Of a DNA stretch of 64,000 bases, positions 22,387-37,300 are shown piece by piece (the first letter of the stretch is position 1; the number at the start of each line of letters is the position of its first letter). Source of the DNA: Atopsyche davidsoni (taxonomy: Eukaryota; Arthropoda; Insecta; Trichoptera; Hydrobiosidae); contig JAILWY010000001.1 in NCBI GenBank assembly GCA_022113835.1, positions 4,030,001 to 4,094,000 of the forward strand, given 5' to 3'. Made by a program: the position numbers and the translations under genes. The notes under the pieces were generated by a model. It worked only from the letters and a program-made list of their open reading frames with translations, was not told the origin of the DNA and ran no database searches.

Positions 22387-25300
22387 CTGAAACAAAATAA
22401 CTATATATAAGAAATCATGATCGGTGAATCATATATGAAATTGTACAAAACTATATTAAGTTTGAACAAGCAGAAATAAGTAAAAGAATCAATAATAAAA
22501 AAAGGAAATTAAATTTATAAAAAAAATGCTTATATCTCAGATGAATTATAAGAATTATAGTAAAATTTATTATTATAAAACGTAAACGTTCTTATTGCAA
22601 TGCAGATTATGACGATGCCTCTGAAGATCGAAAGAGCTCTAACTTTGTGATAAATTCAACAAAATTTAGCTAAACTATTTTATATTTATTATATCTGAAA
22701 AAAAATAACCATTGCTTTGACTATATTTAAAAAAATATTTTAAAAATAACCATTTTTAACACATAACATATATTTTATTTCATTTTTTTACAAATATAAT
22801 TTATAAGCAGAAATAATTAAATAAACTTTTTTAAAGTGCTATTTACAATTACAAATAATTTCATAATTAACTTTAATGTTAAAAATACAATTAACTATTA
22901 AAAGTTGGATGTTTTTAAAATGATAATAGTGTTTTACGCTAAAATTATACATTTTTTAAATGTTAATGAGAGGTTTTAAAAAAATAAAAAAAAACTAATT
23001 AGTCATTTGCTCATATATTCTTGTCTTTTTCATTTTCTCTGGAGTGAAATTTTTATTAGTTCTTCCAGTTGAACAACGTTTCTATTTTATAATTATATTG
23101 TTCGTTTAAACAAATATTAAAAAATATTTTGTAATTTTTTAAAAATAAGAAGAGATGTGTTTAACATTTTTAAACTATATTTTCGTCAGTTAATTAAAAG
23201 TCGTACTTAAATTTACATTGTTCTTGGATTTTATGCCGAGTTTTAATTTTAATCTTCTATGATTCAAACAACGCAGCATAACTCAGAAAACACAATTTGG
23301 TTTGATGGAATACTTATTTACTAGAATAGATAATTTAAGTTAAAAATATAAATATTATTTATTCAAAATTTACCTCCGGGAATTTTCATATGTTTGCAAC
23401 ATTTCTGAGGAGAGATTCCTACTCTACAGGACGGACTCACACAGCAGCGAGCTGAGATCATAGAGGTTTTAATTCTCAAGTTCTTCTAAAACATAAATCA
23501 GAATACGACAATTAACTAACGCTTTTAATAAAAATCTATTTTAATTTCATTTGTATTCATACTGTTTATTACTATGACATATTGGTTAAATTTTCCCATA
23601 TTTTTGTTTGTGAGTACTTTCTCCTCTTCTTTTTTAGACCAAAAAAAACAAAAGGGCTTGTCTGAAGAATCCCTTGAATGATAAAAATACTCATAAACAA
23701 ATATCTTCCTACTTTTGTGGACAATTGGCAATTTATATACGTTGATTATTTAAAGCATTGGGTGGAAAAAAATTAAATTAGCGTATACTAGGACCAAGAA
23801 AGTGAGAGTGTTTTTTTTTTTCTTAGTTATACTAAGAAGCCAATTTATTTTATTTGAATTTCCAATTTATTTTCAGGGATTAGTAGCTGTAACTAATCTT
23901 CCACCTAAAACCCAGTTTTATACCGTTTTTGAATGTGAGACTAATCGAGGAAGTTTGCTCTTTGTACCATATTCGAAGACGTGGATTACGATCTAAGTTA
24001 GCAAGGATTATCCAGTGAAAAGACAATAGTAAACTTTCACTAAGCCATATCACCTTATTACTAATAGAAGAAAGTTATATTAATTTTTGATGATCACTTT
24101 GATCTTAAAATTAAAAAGTTAACTTAAATTAATAAATATACACTGTGTTTTATAAATTGGACAGTATGGTAATCTGTAGATTATGCAGATATAATACAGA
24201 TCAGAAAGAAGGTAATTCATAGCAATTTTTTACAATAAAAGTAAATCACTCATTGTTTATTCTTGAATCACAGTAGTTTACATAAAATACTGTGGTAATG
24301 AAAAAAAAAACATTACGTAAAATAAAGTTTTTATAAATACGGCTAAAAACAAAATAAAAAAAATACCGCTGAAATGTGAAAAAACTCTTTACTCTATTAT
24401 AAATAACAGTTTGTTTACATAAAAAATATTTAAGATTTAATGTATTTGCAAGTAATAATCATATTTTTACATAAATTGACTTTTTTCTCGTACGATTATA
24501 TTTTAACTCACAAAGTTAATTTTTTTAACAGCAATAATTTTGTAATATCGTGAAAATATCAAACTCGGCTATTTTCGAATAGCCTGTGAAAATACGCGTT
24601 TTTAGATTGAGTTTTTTTACGTTCGTTTTATATAAATCTCGTTCAATAAATATAAAGGAGAGGCCAACTATCGTATTCGCTCATTCAATCAAAATCTACA
24701 GCCACACACGAGCCCTTCGGGGGTCATCTTCCGTGTCCGCATTTCGTTAGTGCTTAGGGGATTTTTTCAGAGATTCTACAAAATAAAAAATATATATCCA
24801 CATTGTCTGCATTCTTAATTTTTTAGAAATAATTTAGTTCTTAAACATTTATGTAATCTAACCTTACCTCAAGGGTGATTTTTATGAAATCAATTGAAAA
24901 ATATATTGATATGGTAAACGCAAAGTCCATCTATTCCATTCCAGAGAAAACTACTGTACCCATAAACAAAAATGAAAACGAAAATTATCCAAAAATGAAA
25001 AAAATCTTAATTATAATAACCTCATAAAAAAGGCGTCAGAGACAAATACAAACGTGTTAATCATTGCATGACTTTTGATAGCATTTGATAAAGAGCACTT
25101 CACCGAAATACAACTAATTCATTCAATCACTTCAAAGTATAATTTACGGGAAAATATTGGCAAAAAAAATTTAGTTTTAGAAGAGGTGGAAAGATTTCAG
25201 ACGTTTTATTACCTAAAATATTTTACCGCATAAAGCACGATAAAACAATGTTATTATAACTAACATACTTCTTCAAAACGTCCTTCATATTGAAAGTAAA

Positions 25301-28300
25301 AAACGATTTGACTATTTTTTTACGGTCTTTGTTTAAAAACGACCGTTTTTGTAAATACCTTCTATTTACTAGAAAGCTTTGATTGGAGATATTTTATTCA
25401 CTCATTTAAAAGAGTTGTCATTAAATACGGCCTTATCTCTTAAACTATTCTTTTACATTAGATAATGTCCTGTAACATTCCTCGTAATTAATTAAGGCTT
25501 AAAGGGACCCTTAATTCGGGCGATAAACTAAAGTAACTTGAGTCAAGCCGCTCCCTTACGATTTATCTTCCGCAGAAGGCAGAGAAAGATTGCGTTTGAA
25601 AATATGCAAAGGCTCTGCCAAAAGCTTTTAAAGCCTCTGATGAAATTTTCCTTAACGCCTACAGACTTCAGTGAAATATGGTTTGATGTTTTCTGTTTTT
25701 TTTTTATAGTATATATATGGATATATGAATTCAAAATACAAATTGATACCTAAAGATAAAATTAATATTCTGATTATATATTTAATGTTTTTGATTGTTT
25801 TTCTTTTGTAAACAAAATACAAGATTTTTTTAAAAGCTGTAATTTAAAAATGACTTGTTTTTAGGCAATCTATAAAAGCCTAGCTGTGACTTTCAAGATA
25901 TAAGGCCGGGGATTTAACCAAAGAACTACCAGTAAAAAGTTAACAATGCTAACCACTGCGCTATTTTTTGTGTATACATTTATAGTATACAGATTTTACT
26001 TAGATTAAAAGTTTTCTTTGTAATATTACTTAATACTATTATTATTCTCATTGTATACATTAAGTATGTTTATTGGACAAAAGACTGCGTGCGTGTATGC
26101 TAAATATGCTGAAAATAAATAAAATATTAATGTACTCTACAGGGTGGTTACTGTTGTGCGACATTTCACTATTTATGTTATTGACGTGTTCCTAGAGACC
26201 TGCTTCATAGAAAAGAGATTTTAAATATTAAAGTCATTCTGCCAACACCATCCTAGGCTAGTGGATTTAAACTCTTGTACACTACTTTAATGGATTATTT
26301 TTTATTTCAATTTAATATTTTCAACATTTTTTTCTATTGATTTAATGAAAATAAATAAAACTGCTTTAAATTTTGATATCCGAAAATGTAAATATTTTTT
26401 ATTTTTATTTGTAGAAATTATATCAAGACTACTGTTTTTAAGGTTAATTAATACCTATTGAGTTTGAAGCATCGCCATTAATAATAAATATATAAGATTA
26501 TGTGTCAATTGTATTTTATTACTTAGCATGCTAATAAAACCAAAAAATATTTTATGCTGGCAATTATGAATGGATTAATGTTAATATAAAAATATAACTC
26601 AAACTACCAAGAACCATAAAAATTATACTTTTAGTTAATAATGCAGTTATATTTATTTATTTACGATTTGAGAGTACATATTGTTTGATTATAAATAAAA
26701 TAATAATTTGAATAAAACAAGCCAAACTCTCTAAGTGATAATACTTGTAAAAATTTTATTTTTAATTTCATTTACTATTCTCACCATGAAAATATCCGAC
26801 AACCTTATACAAGACAAACCACATAAAAAAAAATATCTATAACTAGCAAGACATAATACTTCTCAATTATTTTTTCTTGTTGAGAGACAAGGCATTTGAT
26901 TCGAGAAGATCCATTATTATAATGATAAAAGTACCTTTGTTGAGTTTATTAAAATTATTTGCATTACTATTTTCGACCCAATACACTGACTGGGTCATCA
27001 TCAGATGCATAACTAAACTGAAAGAGAAATTATATACTAAAATTTCAAAATAACAAAAATCGTGTATTAAAAACTTGTCATAAGAATTTAATTGTACTCT
27101 AAATATTAATTGTATTTTAAATATGTATAACGATGATTGCATTCAGTCTTTGACTTATTGTTAATTTTATGGTCCACCCTTATTATATTTGGATGTTTTG
27201 ATCTGCAAGGGTTTTGGAAATGAATAGTGTTGAAACCACTGAAGGTACAGTCTCTAGACACTCCAGCTTTAATGCTGCATCTATAAAATATTATTTTCCT
27301 TCTGAAATATTTCGTTTGCTTGCACTGCATATTCCAGCAAGTGCAGCCGTGGACTTGAAAAGAGCCACCATTTCAGTTTGGTTAAATATTAAAATCTCTG
27401 AAAAATACGTGAAGCTTTTAAATTTCATGATTATATTTAAAGTGTTTATTTGGCCGTATATGTGTAAGAATTAATCTTAATTATCTTACAGGAGTCATTC
27501 ATTTGAAAAAAACCACCAGAATTAAATTACACACTGAGTGTATATTATTCCTAGATCTGCTGATGCAATGATTTAAAAAAAAAACTAAACATATTGACAT
27601 ACAAAATTGTTAGGGCTATATAAAGAGGAAGAAGAGTCATTAAGCAAAATCTGATAAATATTAAGACATGTGTACCTTCCTATACGGCATCTTGATGAAA
27701 GGGAATATTGTTTCTATGAAGTTGAGCCAAGTACACGCGAGGGAGTCCAGTATATTTAACCCCAGTGGCCAGATAATTTTGATATAAAGACTCCAGGTCG
27801 CCAGCCACAGTTCCACCATGGAGTCTAGGATGGGCAGCAGACCCTGAAAAAAAAATTAAAAATTATGAAATAAAAATGTTATTTATTATAAATTGTACAA
27901 ATTAAAAAATAGTGGGGTAATAACATAGATCATTTATTATGTGTGCTTCTTAGTAATGGCTACTTGGTGTTTTTGTGCTCCGACGTTTTGGTCCTGATGC
28001 TGGGACTATTATAAGGGATGTTTGTGAAGAAACTACAAAACCATCGAATAAGGACAGCTACTAAAACCCCAAATATATATGTTGCTGTATTATTTAATTG
28101 TTTTTATTGGTACAATATTTATGGATCAAACAAAGAATGCAATATTTAATAAATTAATATTTAAGTTCTAATGCAAAATATATTACATTAATAATTAATA
28201 ACTATTTTTAAATGGAATAAAATATGTGAAAAAATTACTTGTAAATAATGTAATCTTAATTAAAATAAAGCAATTTATAAAAACAGTACAACCAATTTTG

Positions 28301-31300
28301 CTTTGTCAAAAAGTCATATTGAAAAATTCAGTAGAATTTTTTTCATATTCTTGAGTAGTAAACAGCTCAAGAATATAATATGTAGTTTTCGTATTTTTGC
28401 GTATTTTACTAAAAGTGTTTTTGAAACTTTTTTGCAAAAAAAGGGACAAACAATATTGCTTACAAATAAAAAGTCAACAGAACAATATTTATATTACTTT
28501 CGCATAAAACGGACTCGGTTTATTGATTTAATGCAATTTATTTCAAAAGGCTAAAGGGCAGACATAAATACTCGCGAACAATCAATAAAAATAGAATAAT
28601 AATTTTTTTCTTGATGATAAAAAAACATTTCCACTGAAAAACAACAGTAAAGTTTTATTATAAAAGTAGAAAAATACATTTCACGGTCCTATTGATTATT
28701 AAAAAAATATTTAGAAAATTTTATGTATTTATTGCTTACGCATATCACTTAAATTAAAAATTATGTACGTATAATGGTAAATTTTCATTGTTTATTTACA
28801 TAAATAAGAAATAATGTAATTTTTTTATTTATTAAGATATATGCTGTGATGATTTTGATTACAGAAAAATCATACACTTTTCTATCCTATAAAAAATTAT
28901 CTATTTTCTATAAAAAAAAAAGTTAGTACACTAAAAAAATGGTTCAATTATTCAATTTGTCGCGTATTTCTTCGTTCTAACAATATATTATTAAATAATT
29001 AGTAAATATATAACTTATAACGTATCAGCAAACGTGGTTTTTTTTTTCAATACCCATAACTACTAAATTACAAAGTAAGATTTCGTTATGAGCGCTTTCA
29101 CGTTTTGAGAGAATCAAAAAGCTCTAGATAAAAAAGCTTAAATTCATATGAATTTTTGGGATCTCTTAACCTTTGGCTTACCAGATTTATTTCTCAGATT
29201 TCTAAATAATTTATAAATTATTATGTCAATTTTTTATCAAAATAAGTGATGTTTTGAAATGAAAAAAAAATCATTGAATTGAAATGATATCTTAAACAAA
29301 TCAATTTATTTCTTCATCATTCATAACAAAGCTATCCTCTTACAACTTTTTGTATTAAAATTTACATAAATCTCTCTTCAAAGCATTGCGACAAAGGCTG
29401 ATTAAAAAATATCCAGGAAAATATGAGGCAAACAATCTAATTTACTTTTTACTTCGTGTTTACAATATCGTTTTCATATTTATATTCATAAAAGCAATTT
29501 ATTATGGAACAATGTATAAAAATGATTCCTTTTGAAGATAATGCGTATTTTTTACGCTATTTATCCACATGGCTGAGCACACTGTACATACAATATACAT
29601 TCAACAACATCACACTATTTTTTTAAATGAAACTATATTAATCATAATTTTTGACACGCGTCACGTTTGCGAATTAATGGAAAATTTAATACACAAAACA
29701 ACAATAGCTATTTTATGATTATTAAAAAAAAAACAACATAGAAAATCTTTGCATACTTTTATATAAAAAGCTTTAGTGTTTATCCAAATTTTAAAATTTC
29801 AAGTGTCGTATTTCATGTTTCATGCAATAATAATTTTATTTAAATTTCTCTATAGGCTATCTGCCAACAATATAATTAAATATATATATTTTTTCCTTCC
29901 AATATAAAACAGCGGTGTAAAGGGCATGGGGACCCACTATACTATTTTCTCTATAGAAAACCATGAACACTGGCTCAGCATGTGTATGTGTTAAATGAAA
30001 TGGTCGCCAACATCCTCTGAGGAAAGGCACTTGAAAAAGAAGAAGAATCTTTTAATTTGCCTAACACTAGTTAATTCAAAAAGATTAATTTGTTATCCGA
30101 TTACAGAATTTACGAGCATACCAAAAGTAGCTGAAGTTTCAGGAAGCGCGTGATTTGCTTACTGTATAATGTTAAACTGCAATTAGGTTTGTTGTCCTGA
30201 TTGTGGATCGTAGAAAACGGGAAACGACCGCCATTTTTCTCTGCGTTTTTCGAGTGTGATTCGTACAACTGATAAATGTCCTTGGCCAAAATAAATGTTA
30301 ATTCCGAATCACGTTCAAAATTGATATATAAAGTTTTTCTTATTAAATAATAATAAATATTAAGATAAAAACTCACAGATTACAATATATTTAATAATTT
30401 ATATTTAATAAAACTTCTTAAAAATGACACTTTGGAACTACATAAAGTTTTACTTATAATATTATACTTAAATTTTTTTTACTGTTTGAAATTTGAAAGG
30501 TAGTTTCCCAGAAGACTCACTAGTTAGAAAGCGTTTGGCAAGCATTTTTGTTCAAATCCATCAAATTCGCGGTCTAAAGGGTTGTATGTAAATTTTAACC
30601 CTCACCATAATTCACGATACCCAAACCAAAAAGCATCATGATGTAACTTCAAAGTATTACTAAATCAAGCCTATCGATCACTTATGCTCTCAATAACAAT
30701 GAAGCAATTTCTAAATAGAATACTGTTTTTGTATGATAAAACCATTTACGTTAGGCCCGAGTCCAAACCAAATAGCCTCGGTATAAATCCATCACAGAGA
30801 CAAGTCAAAAGAATAAATCTCAGATGGTTATTCGGAAACCTCTGAAATGTTGGAAAGATACATCGGATTTGCTTTTTGTTTTATATTCTACCCTTTCAGT
30901 GTTATAAAAACAACTACAATCAAAATATAAAGAAAATAAAATTGACGACATATTTCATTCTAATTTATTTACGAATATTTCAAGATATTATTAAAAGATG
31001 AAAATTGTACACATTTTTTATTTGTATAAAAATTCCAAATATATGTAGAATTGCACGTCTAATATTTCTTTAAGGCTACACAAAAACAATGAATTAGTAT
31101 TTTTTTAAATATTATTTTGGGAGAATTGTATTATTGTAAGTTTTAAAATTACAATTGAAACAAATAAAATGTATATATTATACTAAGAATTGTTTTTTAA
31201 ATACTAATTCACAATAAAAAATTGGGAATTTAAATTTAAAACTGTGTGACTCCTAAACGAATAATAAATACTTAAAAATGATAAAAACTGCATCAACAAA

Positions 31301-34300
31301 AGATGTTTTTATTTATTTGTATGTACTCTAGATACTTAGTATAAGAATTAAATGAAAAAAAAATATGCTAGAGGCATAAATATAACTTTAATTTTTTTAA
31401 GTATCTGCCATTTAACACTTGTCACGAGAAATTATTGGTATTTAGAGAAAAAAGATATCAATGTAACGTAAATTCATATTTGACATTCAATATTCTTACT
31501 ATGATAAGTAAAAGCAATCTTCAACACCCTATATGTTACATTATTATATAAAAAATACGACATGTTCTTACATTTTCTCGAGGCGAAAATAAGAAATAAT
31601 GAGATCAAAACCTTTACTTATCAAATTAATAAAGTAACCTAGAAGGGTAGTATATTTCTTTTAACAACCCTGATATTCCAGAGTCTTTTACTGGGAGCCT
31701 GCGTTAGGGGGTACTTTTCAGATATTCCAGTAAGTCGATACAAACGCCAAACATGGGCTTATCAGACCACACCAGCAAGTGTCCACCATAGATAGAGCCT
31801 GTGGCCGCATAAACTAACCACCTTATGACCACCCTGTCATTTGCAAGCTCACCAAGGTCGTACATTGTTAAAAACCTCTCATGAGAATATTTTGGTTTAT
31901 AAGTTGTATGGTTCAGTGTGAGTAATTGGTGTTATTATATATATAATACTTCAAAGGAAATATAATAACCCCCCTATATAAACTTTTTTTTTCCAATTAT
32001 GTATATTTATTTAAACACAAATTATTGCCATCCGATGGATGATTAATTTCAAAATTTTGAATGTTTATATATTAAAACAGTAAAACATTAATCTATTTGG
32101 AAATATATACTAAAAATATTGAAAATAGCTTTTCTCTTAGCATTGTAAAGTTTTACAAATATTATTATATTAATTAAAATTTAAACTTAATTTGGGCAAT
32201 TTACTAAAAATTTCACCTTCTTACTTATTAATATGTTCATAAACAGGGCTATCAAATTTTCGATATGCTATATACTTATCTTTTATTTTTTTTTTAATAA
32301 ATACTTGGTGAATTATGAAGCTGGTTTTCCTTCTTCCTTACATAATAGAAATATTATTTATACACAATTACTTTTAAACTTTCGAATCTATTGGTTACTA
32401 AGAAAACACAGATTATTATTTGATTAGTTGATTGGTGATATGCTTCAAGTTCAAATACGTGTTTATATATCTAGTAAAATGACAAGACGGTGAAACTTAA
32501 CAAAACCAAGTAGATATATGGTATGTGGGGCCTTTGTGGCGTTTCCGTATACCATTTGGTCGTAAATTTGTCCCTTGGGTCATCTAGTGCCGTAGAAAAG
32601 CTTCTGGCTTTCCACCTGTTGTCTCCAATATCGCTCGAGGATCAGATAACAGTGGGGAAGCACACACAGGGTAGAATATTTGATTCTGAACATCCAGGTA
32701 GAACGGTATTCTTTTTGTCCCATACTCGATGTATCAACCAAAATTGTCACGTTCATATGCGACACAAAAAGGTCGAGTGTGCCTTTTTATTTAAATAAAA
32801 TTGGTATCACAAATCGAATTAACGAGGACAAAAATGAAATTTAGATCCAAGATAAAATATTTACATTTATTTTTTTCAAAAGGAAAATAGTATGAATCCC
32901 TTATATTTTTATTTTTTAATGTCACAGTCAATTTGATAAAAAAATAAATTTTGAATACTTGGGAGTTCTCGTTGTAAATGCCATGAAGCAAAACGAGTAC
33001 ACTAAGCAAAAATAGCAGAAAGATTTTTCAGGAGATAAATGCTTATAAGGTAATTTTCAATTATATATTTTGTACTTTTAGGATTTTAAATTTATTCAGC
33101 ATTTCATAGAAAATGGTTAGATTTTGCCTTCGTCTTGCTAAATATCCGTAACAATGATTCAACGTGTACGAATATTTAAATAACTTTAAAAATCTTCAGC
33201 CATGAATTTAGATTTGAATTTAATTATTGTATAGAATATTAAATAAGTGTTACCTTCATGAATATTAACCCTGTAACAAATAACCTGAAAAATATGAAAA
33301 CTGTTGTTTATTTCGTACGCAATAAATGTAAATTTATAATGATTTGAATAATTAATATTTTCTAATTTATCGTACTGGATTAGTCGTTATCAGCCAAAAA
33401 CCATGGATAAATAAACACTTAAAAAAAAATATATATATGACCTCCACAAGACATAAATTCTTATAAAATTTCTGAAGATTCTAATCTTTATGAAAATTTG
33501 TTTTAAATAATAAAATATTTTATGTGAAAGAAAAAAAGGTAATCTCTCTTATTAGAAAAAATGCTTTTAATAAGTGAAAAGGCAAAACAAGGTAACTTTA
33601 AGTTCACTACGATTTTTTAAATGTTTTCATAAATTATCAAAAATCTAAGTATTATAATAAAAAATTCAAAGGAATGCGAAATTTATGAGAATTAAAATTA
33701 TAATTTTTATTTCCAAATAAATTTTTATAAATGTAATTTATATTATAATAAAAATATTATTTGTTATTCATAATCACTATTTATTAAAAATTACCTAATT
33801 TTTTTATGAAAAGTACATTAACGTAATGGATATAATAAAATACTTTTATGACTGCAATAAATAAATAGCTTCAATAATTTCTCTGTTGAAAAAAGAAACA
33901 AGGAAGGGCTAATGTATCAGGCTGTAATATATTTGTCAGTGACGTAGAAGTTTAGTTAAATCCAAATAAAAATTGCAACTGGTATATTTTCATTACTAAG
34001 AAAACATAACATTATATCAGATAATTTTATATGTTCTTATAAAGCCACATAATCCTGAAGAATACCTTACATCCGACAACCACAGTCTCATTAATTTCTT
34101 ATCATAAGGTATCATATAATTATTATTATTATATTTTCGTGGGTATTGCTAAAATTAAATGTTATTCTAAAATGTCTAAAAAGTACCCAAACTTTTATGT
34201 GGCTTAACACGTAAGAAATTGACTAAACAACCCCAAAAACTACGAACATTTTTATTTGGGATTGTTTTATATTGTATATGAAAGAATTACTTTTGATAGA

Positions 34301-37300
34301 AATAATATACGTATTGAATGACTTTGAAAATACTGAATTTACATGTGAAATGATATATTTATAAAACAATATCTTGAAATAGCAGGTTTCATTCACAGAT
34401 GTGACGTACGCTTGTCTTTTCTTCAGTGTTCCTGTCTGGAATTTTCAAGTAAGACATCTTTACCACTTATAATATTCTTACACGTTTTCATTTGCAAAAC
34501 TGGAGTTTGGTTAGTATTCTGAATACCATATTGTGAAAATTTAAATAAAACCAGGGACATTACGCTTAAAAAAAATAATTGTCATGAATTAGCTAAGAAA
34601 TTGTAAATATTTTGAGAGTTATGCGCACGAAGCTTTGTTGAGTTAATTGTGTAGTCATTTTATTTTCAGTAATTTATTCAAAAAGAAAAATATTATTCAT
34701 TATAAAATACATTTTTACTAATAACCCATTTGTTTATTTTCTTTAAAAATTGTATTATTATAATATCATAGTACCATTAAAAATGAAATCGTGTACTTTT
34801 ACGAAGCATTGTAAATTTAACGAAGTAATTTTAAAATTATACGAAGAAAAGAAATATCGCAATTTCCAAGAAGTTTATTTTTAGATAAATTATTCAGTTG
34901 ACATTGATTTAATTTTTAATTTGCATGATAATATAATACGAATACCAGATGTATGTAGATGTACAGTAAAATTATTAATTTTTGATATTTTTAACTAAAT
35001 AGGAATAATCTTTTTAATAAATTAACACTTTTTAACAAAGCAGGATCAATGTGTTAGCAAGAAGTCGATTCATATATTAAACGACCTAAAAAAACTCAAT
35101 CAATGTTAACCTTAAATCAACAGATTATGATTTATTATAATACTAAAGCTGTAAATCGAAAAATATAGAACCATATGAGCACATAGTAAACATCACCACT
35201 CAAATCGTGAATAAACGATAAAAAAATACAATTTTTACCGAAGGTGATATTCTTATAAAAATTGTATTTATACTTTACGAAAAACACTGATATGTTTAAT
35301 AACACTGCTTTTGGTATGTTTAAGTTATATTAAATAAATCTGAATACTTGCACTAGACATATCACGTGCGCCACTGAAACATATAATGCATTTTACCATA
35401 ACATGTTTCAAAGAGATTGGTTTCATTTCAATATAAAATACCAAATTTGGAGCATATCCAAAAAACTACCTTATTATAAAAGGTGTTATATTTTGTAAGC
35501 ACTTCCTTTTCTTTTGGCAACATGAAAATAGATCGTCATATTACTCACAGGTAACTAGGGTTTATGTATACAATTTTAGTAATAGTACTTTATGATTTGA
35601 TTCAGAGAAGTGATCAATGAAAGAGCAAATAAACGCCCTTTGATTTTAACTCAACCTTTTGGGCTTCTTAAATCTGTCATAAGCAACGTTAATCACGTCA
35701 TTTCAATCATTTAAATTTGTTTTCATTTTTAAGCCTTATTACGCTGAAATTTTTTCAGCAACGCTTTTGATGTAAAAAATACCCTTATAATTAAGTTTGC
35801 AAGATTTTTTTCCGTTTTCTCGTCTTCTTTTTATCACTAGAAATGCTCAATTTTATATTTAATATATTTTTTCAAACTATACAGCAGATCAACCTTGATT
35901 TTTTTAACTATACAATTTTGCAATTTAAATACGTATCATACAATGTAAAAACAATGAAATTTTACCATAATAATGAAAAAACAACTATTAATTGATTAAA
36001 TAAATTATCAATAGAAATAAAAGCAGCATTAGTAATCATTTTGTATATATTTCGTTTCTATATTGTAACTAGAGCAGCTCGCGGATAAATATATAAATAA
36101 AATTACTAGGTCGCTCGACTAGAATTTTTATAGCTTCTGACCCTACTTCTAAATAAATATTTTTTTTACAAACAATGAAGGCTAAATAACGATATAAATA
36201 AAAACATAAGCTCCATTAAAATGATCAATGGGAAAAATAAACGATTTTGCTAAAATAATTTCTAGGTCATAAATAAATATTCGATTATCGACTTATGATA
36301 TTTTTTGCGATGTCGTAAATTATCATTTATTTGTAATATATAAAATGAGTTAAACTTTATGGCGGTTAAGGTTAGGCAGTAACGGCTATTTATTTCAGTC
36401 ATTGCGTAGATTATTGAAATATACACCCGAATAAATTTATTAAATATACTTTTATAAATGCCTACAAGAACTGACACTGAACCGGGGAATTTGATGAAAA
36501 ATCAAAGGTCTGAGCCAACAAGCGAACAAGATAACGTCTGTAATACCTTCATGGCGTACACTTTAAGTCATTCGTAAAATATACCACAGCATTTGATTAA
36601 TGACATCTGAATGTTAAATGTAATAGCTTAATGAGACACGAAATTGTAGATTGTCTGCGGACGAAGCGGAAGCCACACATCCTGCAATTTATAGTGAATA
36701 GCGAAAAGATGATTACCAAAACGTTCATCAATAGGTCTGGATTGAAAAATTAAAAAAAATATTTTATTAATCACAGCAATAAATATCATCAAAATACTTG
36801 TAATAAATAAAATGACACATGACTAGAAAATAAAGAAAGGCACTTAACTTCTCGAGTGCCTTATCATGTTTTTTTGTATTTACACATCAATCCAATTAAC
36901 AATGTAACATCAAATTGACAGATTCCCGGCTCAGCGTTCAATACAACCTTTCTATAGCACCTTAACCTGCGTGTACAATACAATTCGATTTAAAATTATC
37001 ATACAATATACTAATCATAAAAGGTTTTAAATGAAAGTTTGACTGAGAGATTAAATCCAACCTTAACTAATTGAAAAAGCTACTTAAATATATTGTATAC
37101 TTCTAATTCACGAGGGCATCATTTAACTATAAAAAACTTAAATTAGAATTAAGATTCACTGGTTTAAAAATGAGTTAAAATAATTTCTGTTTATTTGATT
37201 TTTTTTATTTTATTACTTACACTTATTTTCTAATTAATTGTGTTGATCTCTTCAATCGTGGTAATTGCATAAATTCTTGTTAAAATATCTCAAGAGGAGT

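Larger units (their letters stand above)
23486..27675 (-). other. Intron of the perilipin-like gene
   Basis: 4.2 kb. It contains a tRNA-derived SINE scrap (25,902-25,966), a dispersed repeat copy (26,873-27,017) and a well-composed non-coding patch at about 25,490-25,680. The rest is AT-rich with nothing recognised. Confidence 0.5.

Noticed and set aside
24625..24720. TATAAAT / TATAAAGG strings followed by a CTCATTC initiator-like motif
   Set aside because: TATA-like strings are frequent in such AT-rich DNA. No open first exon or donor follows.
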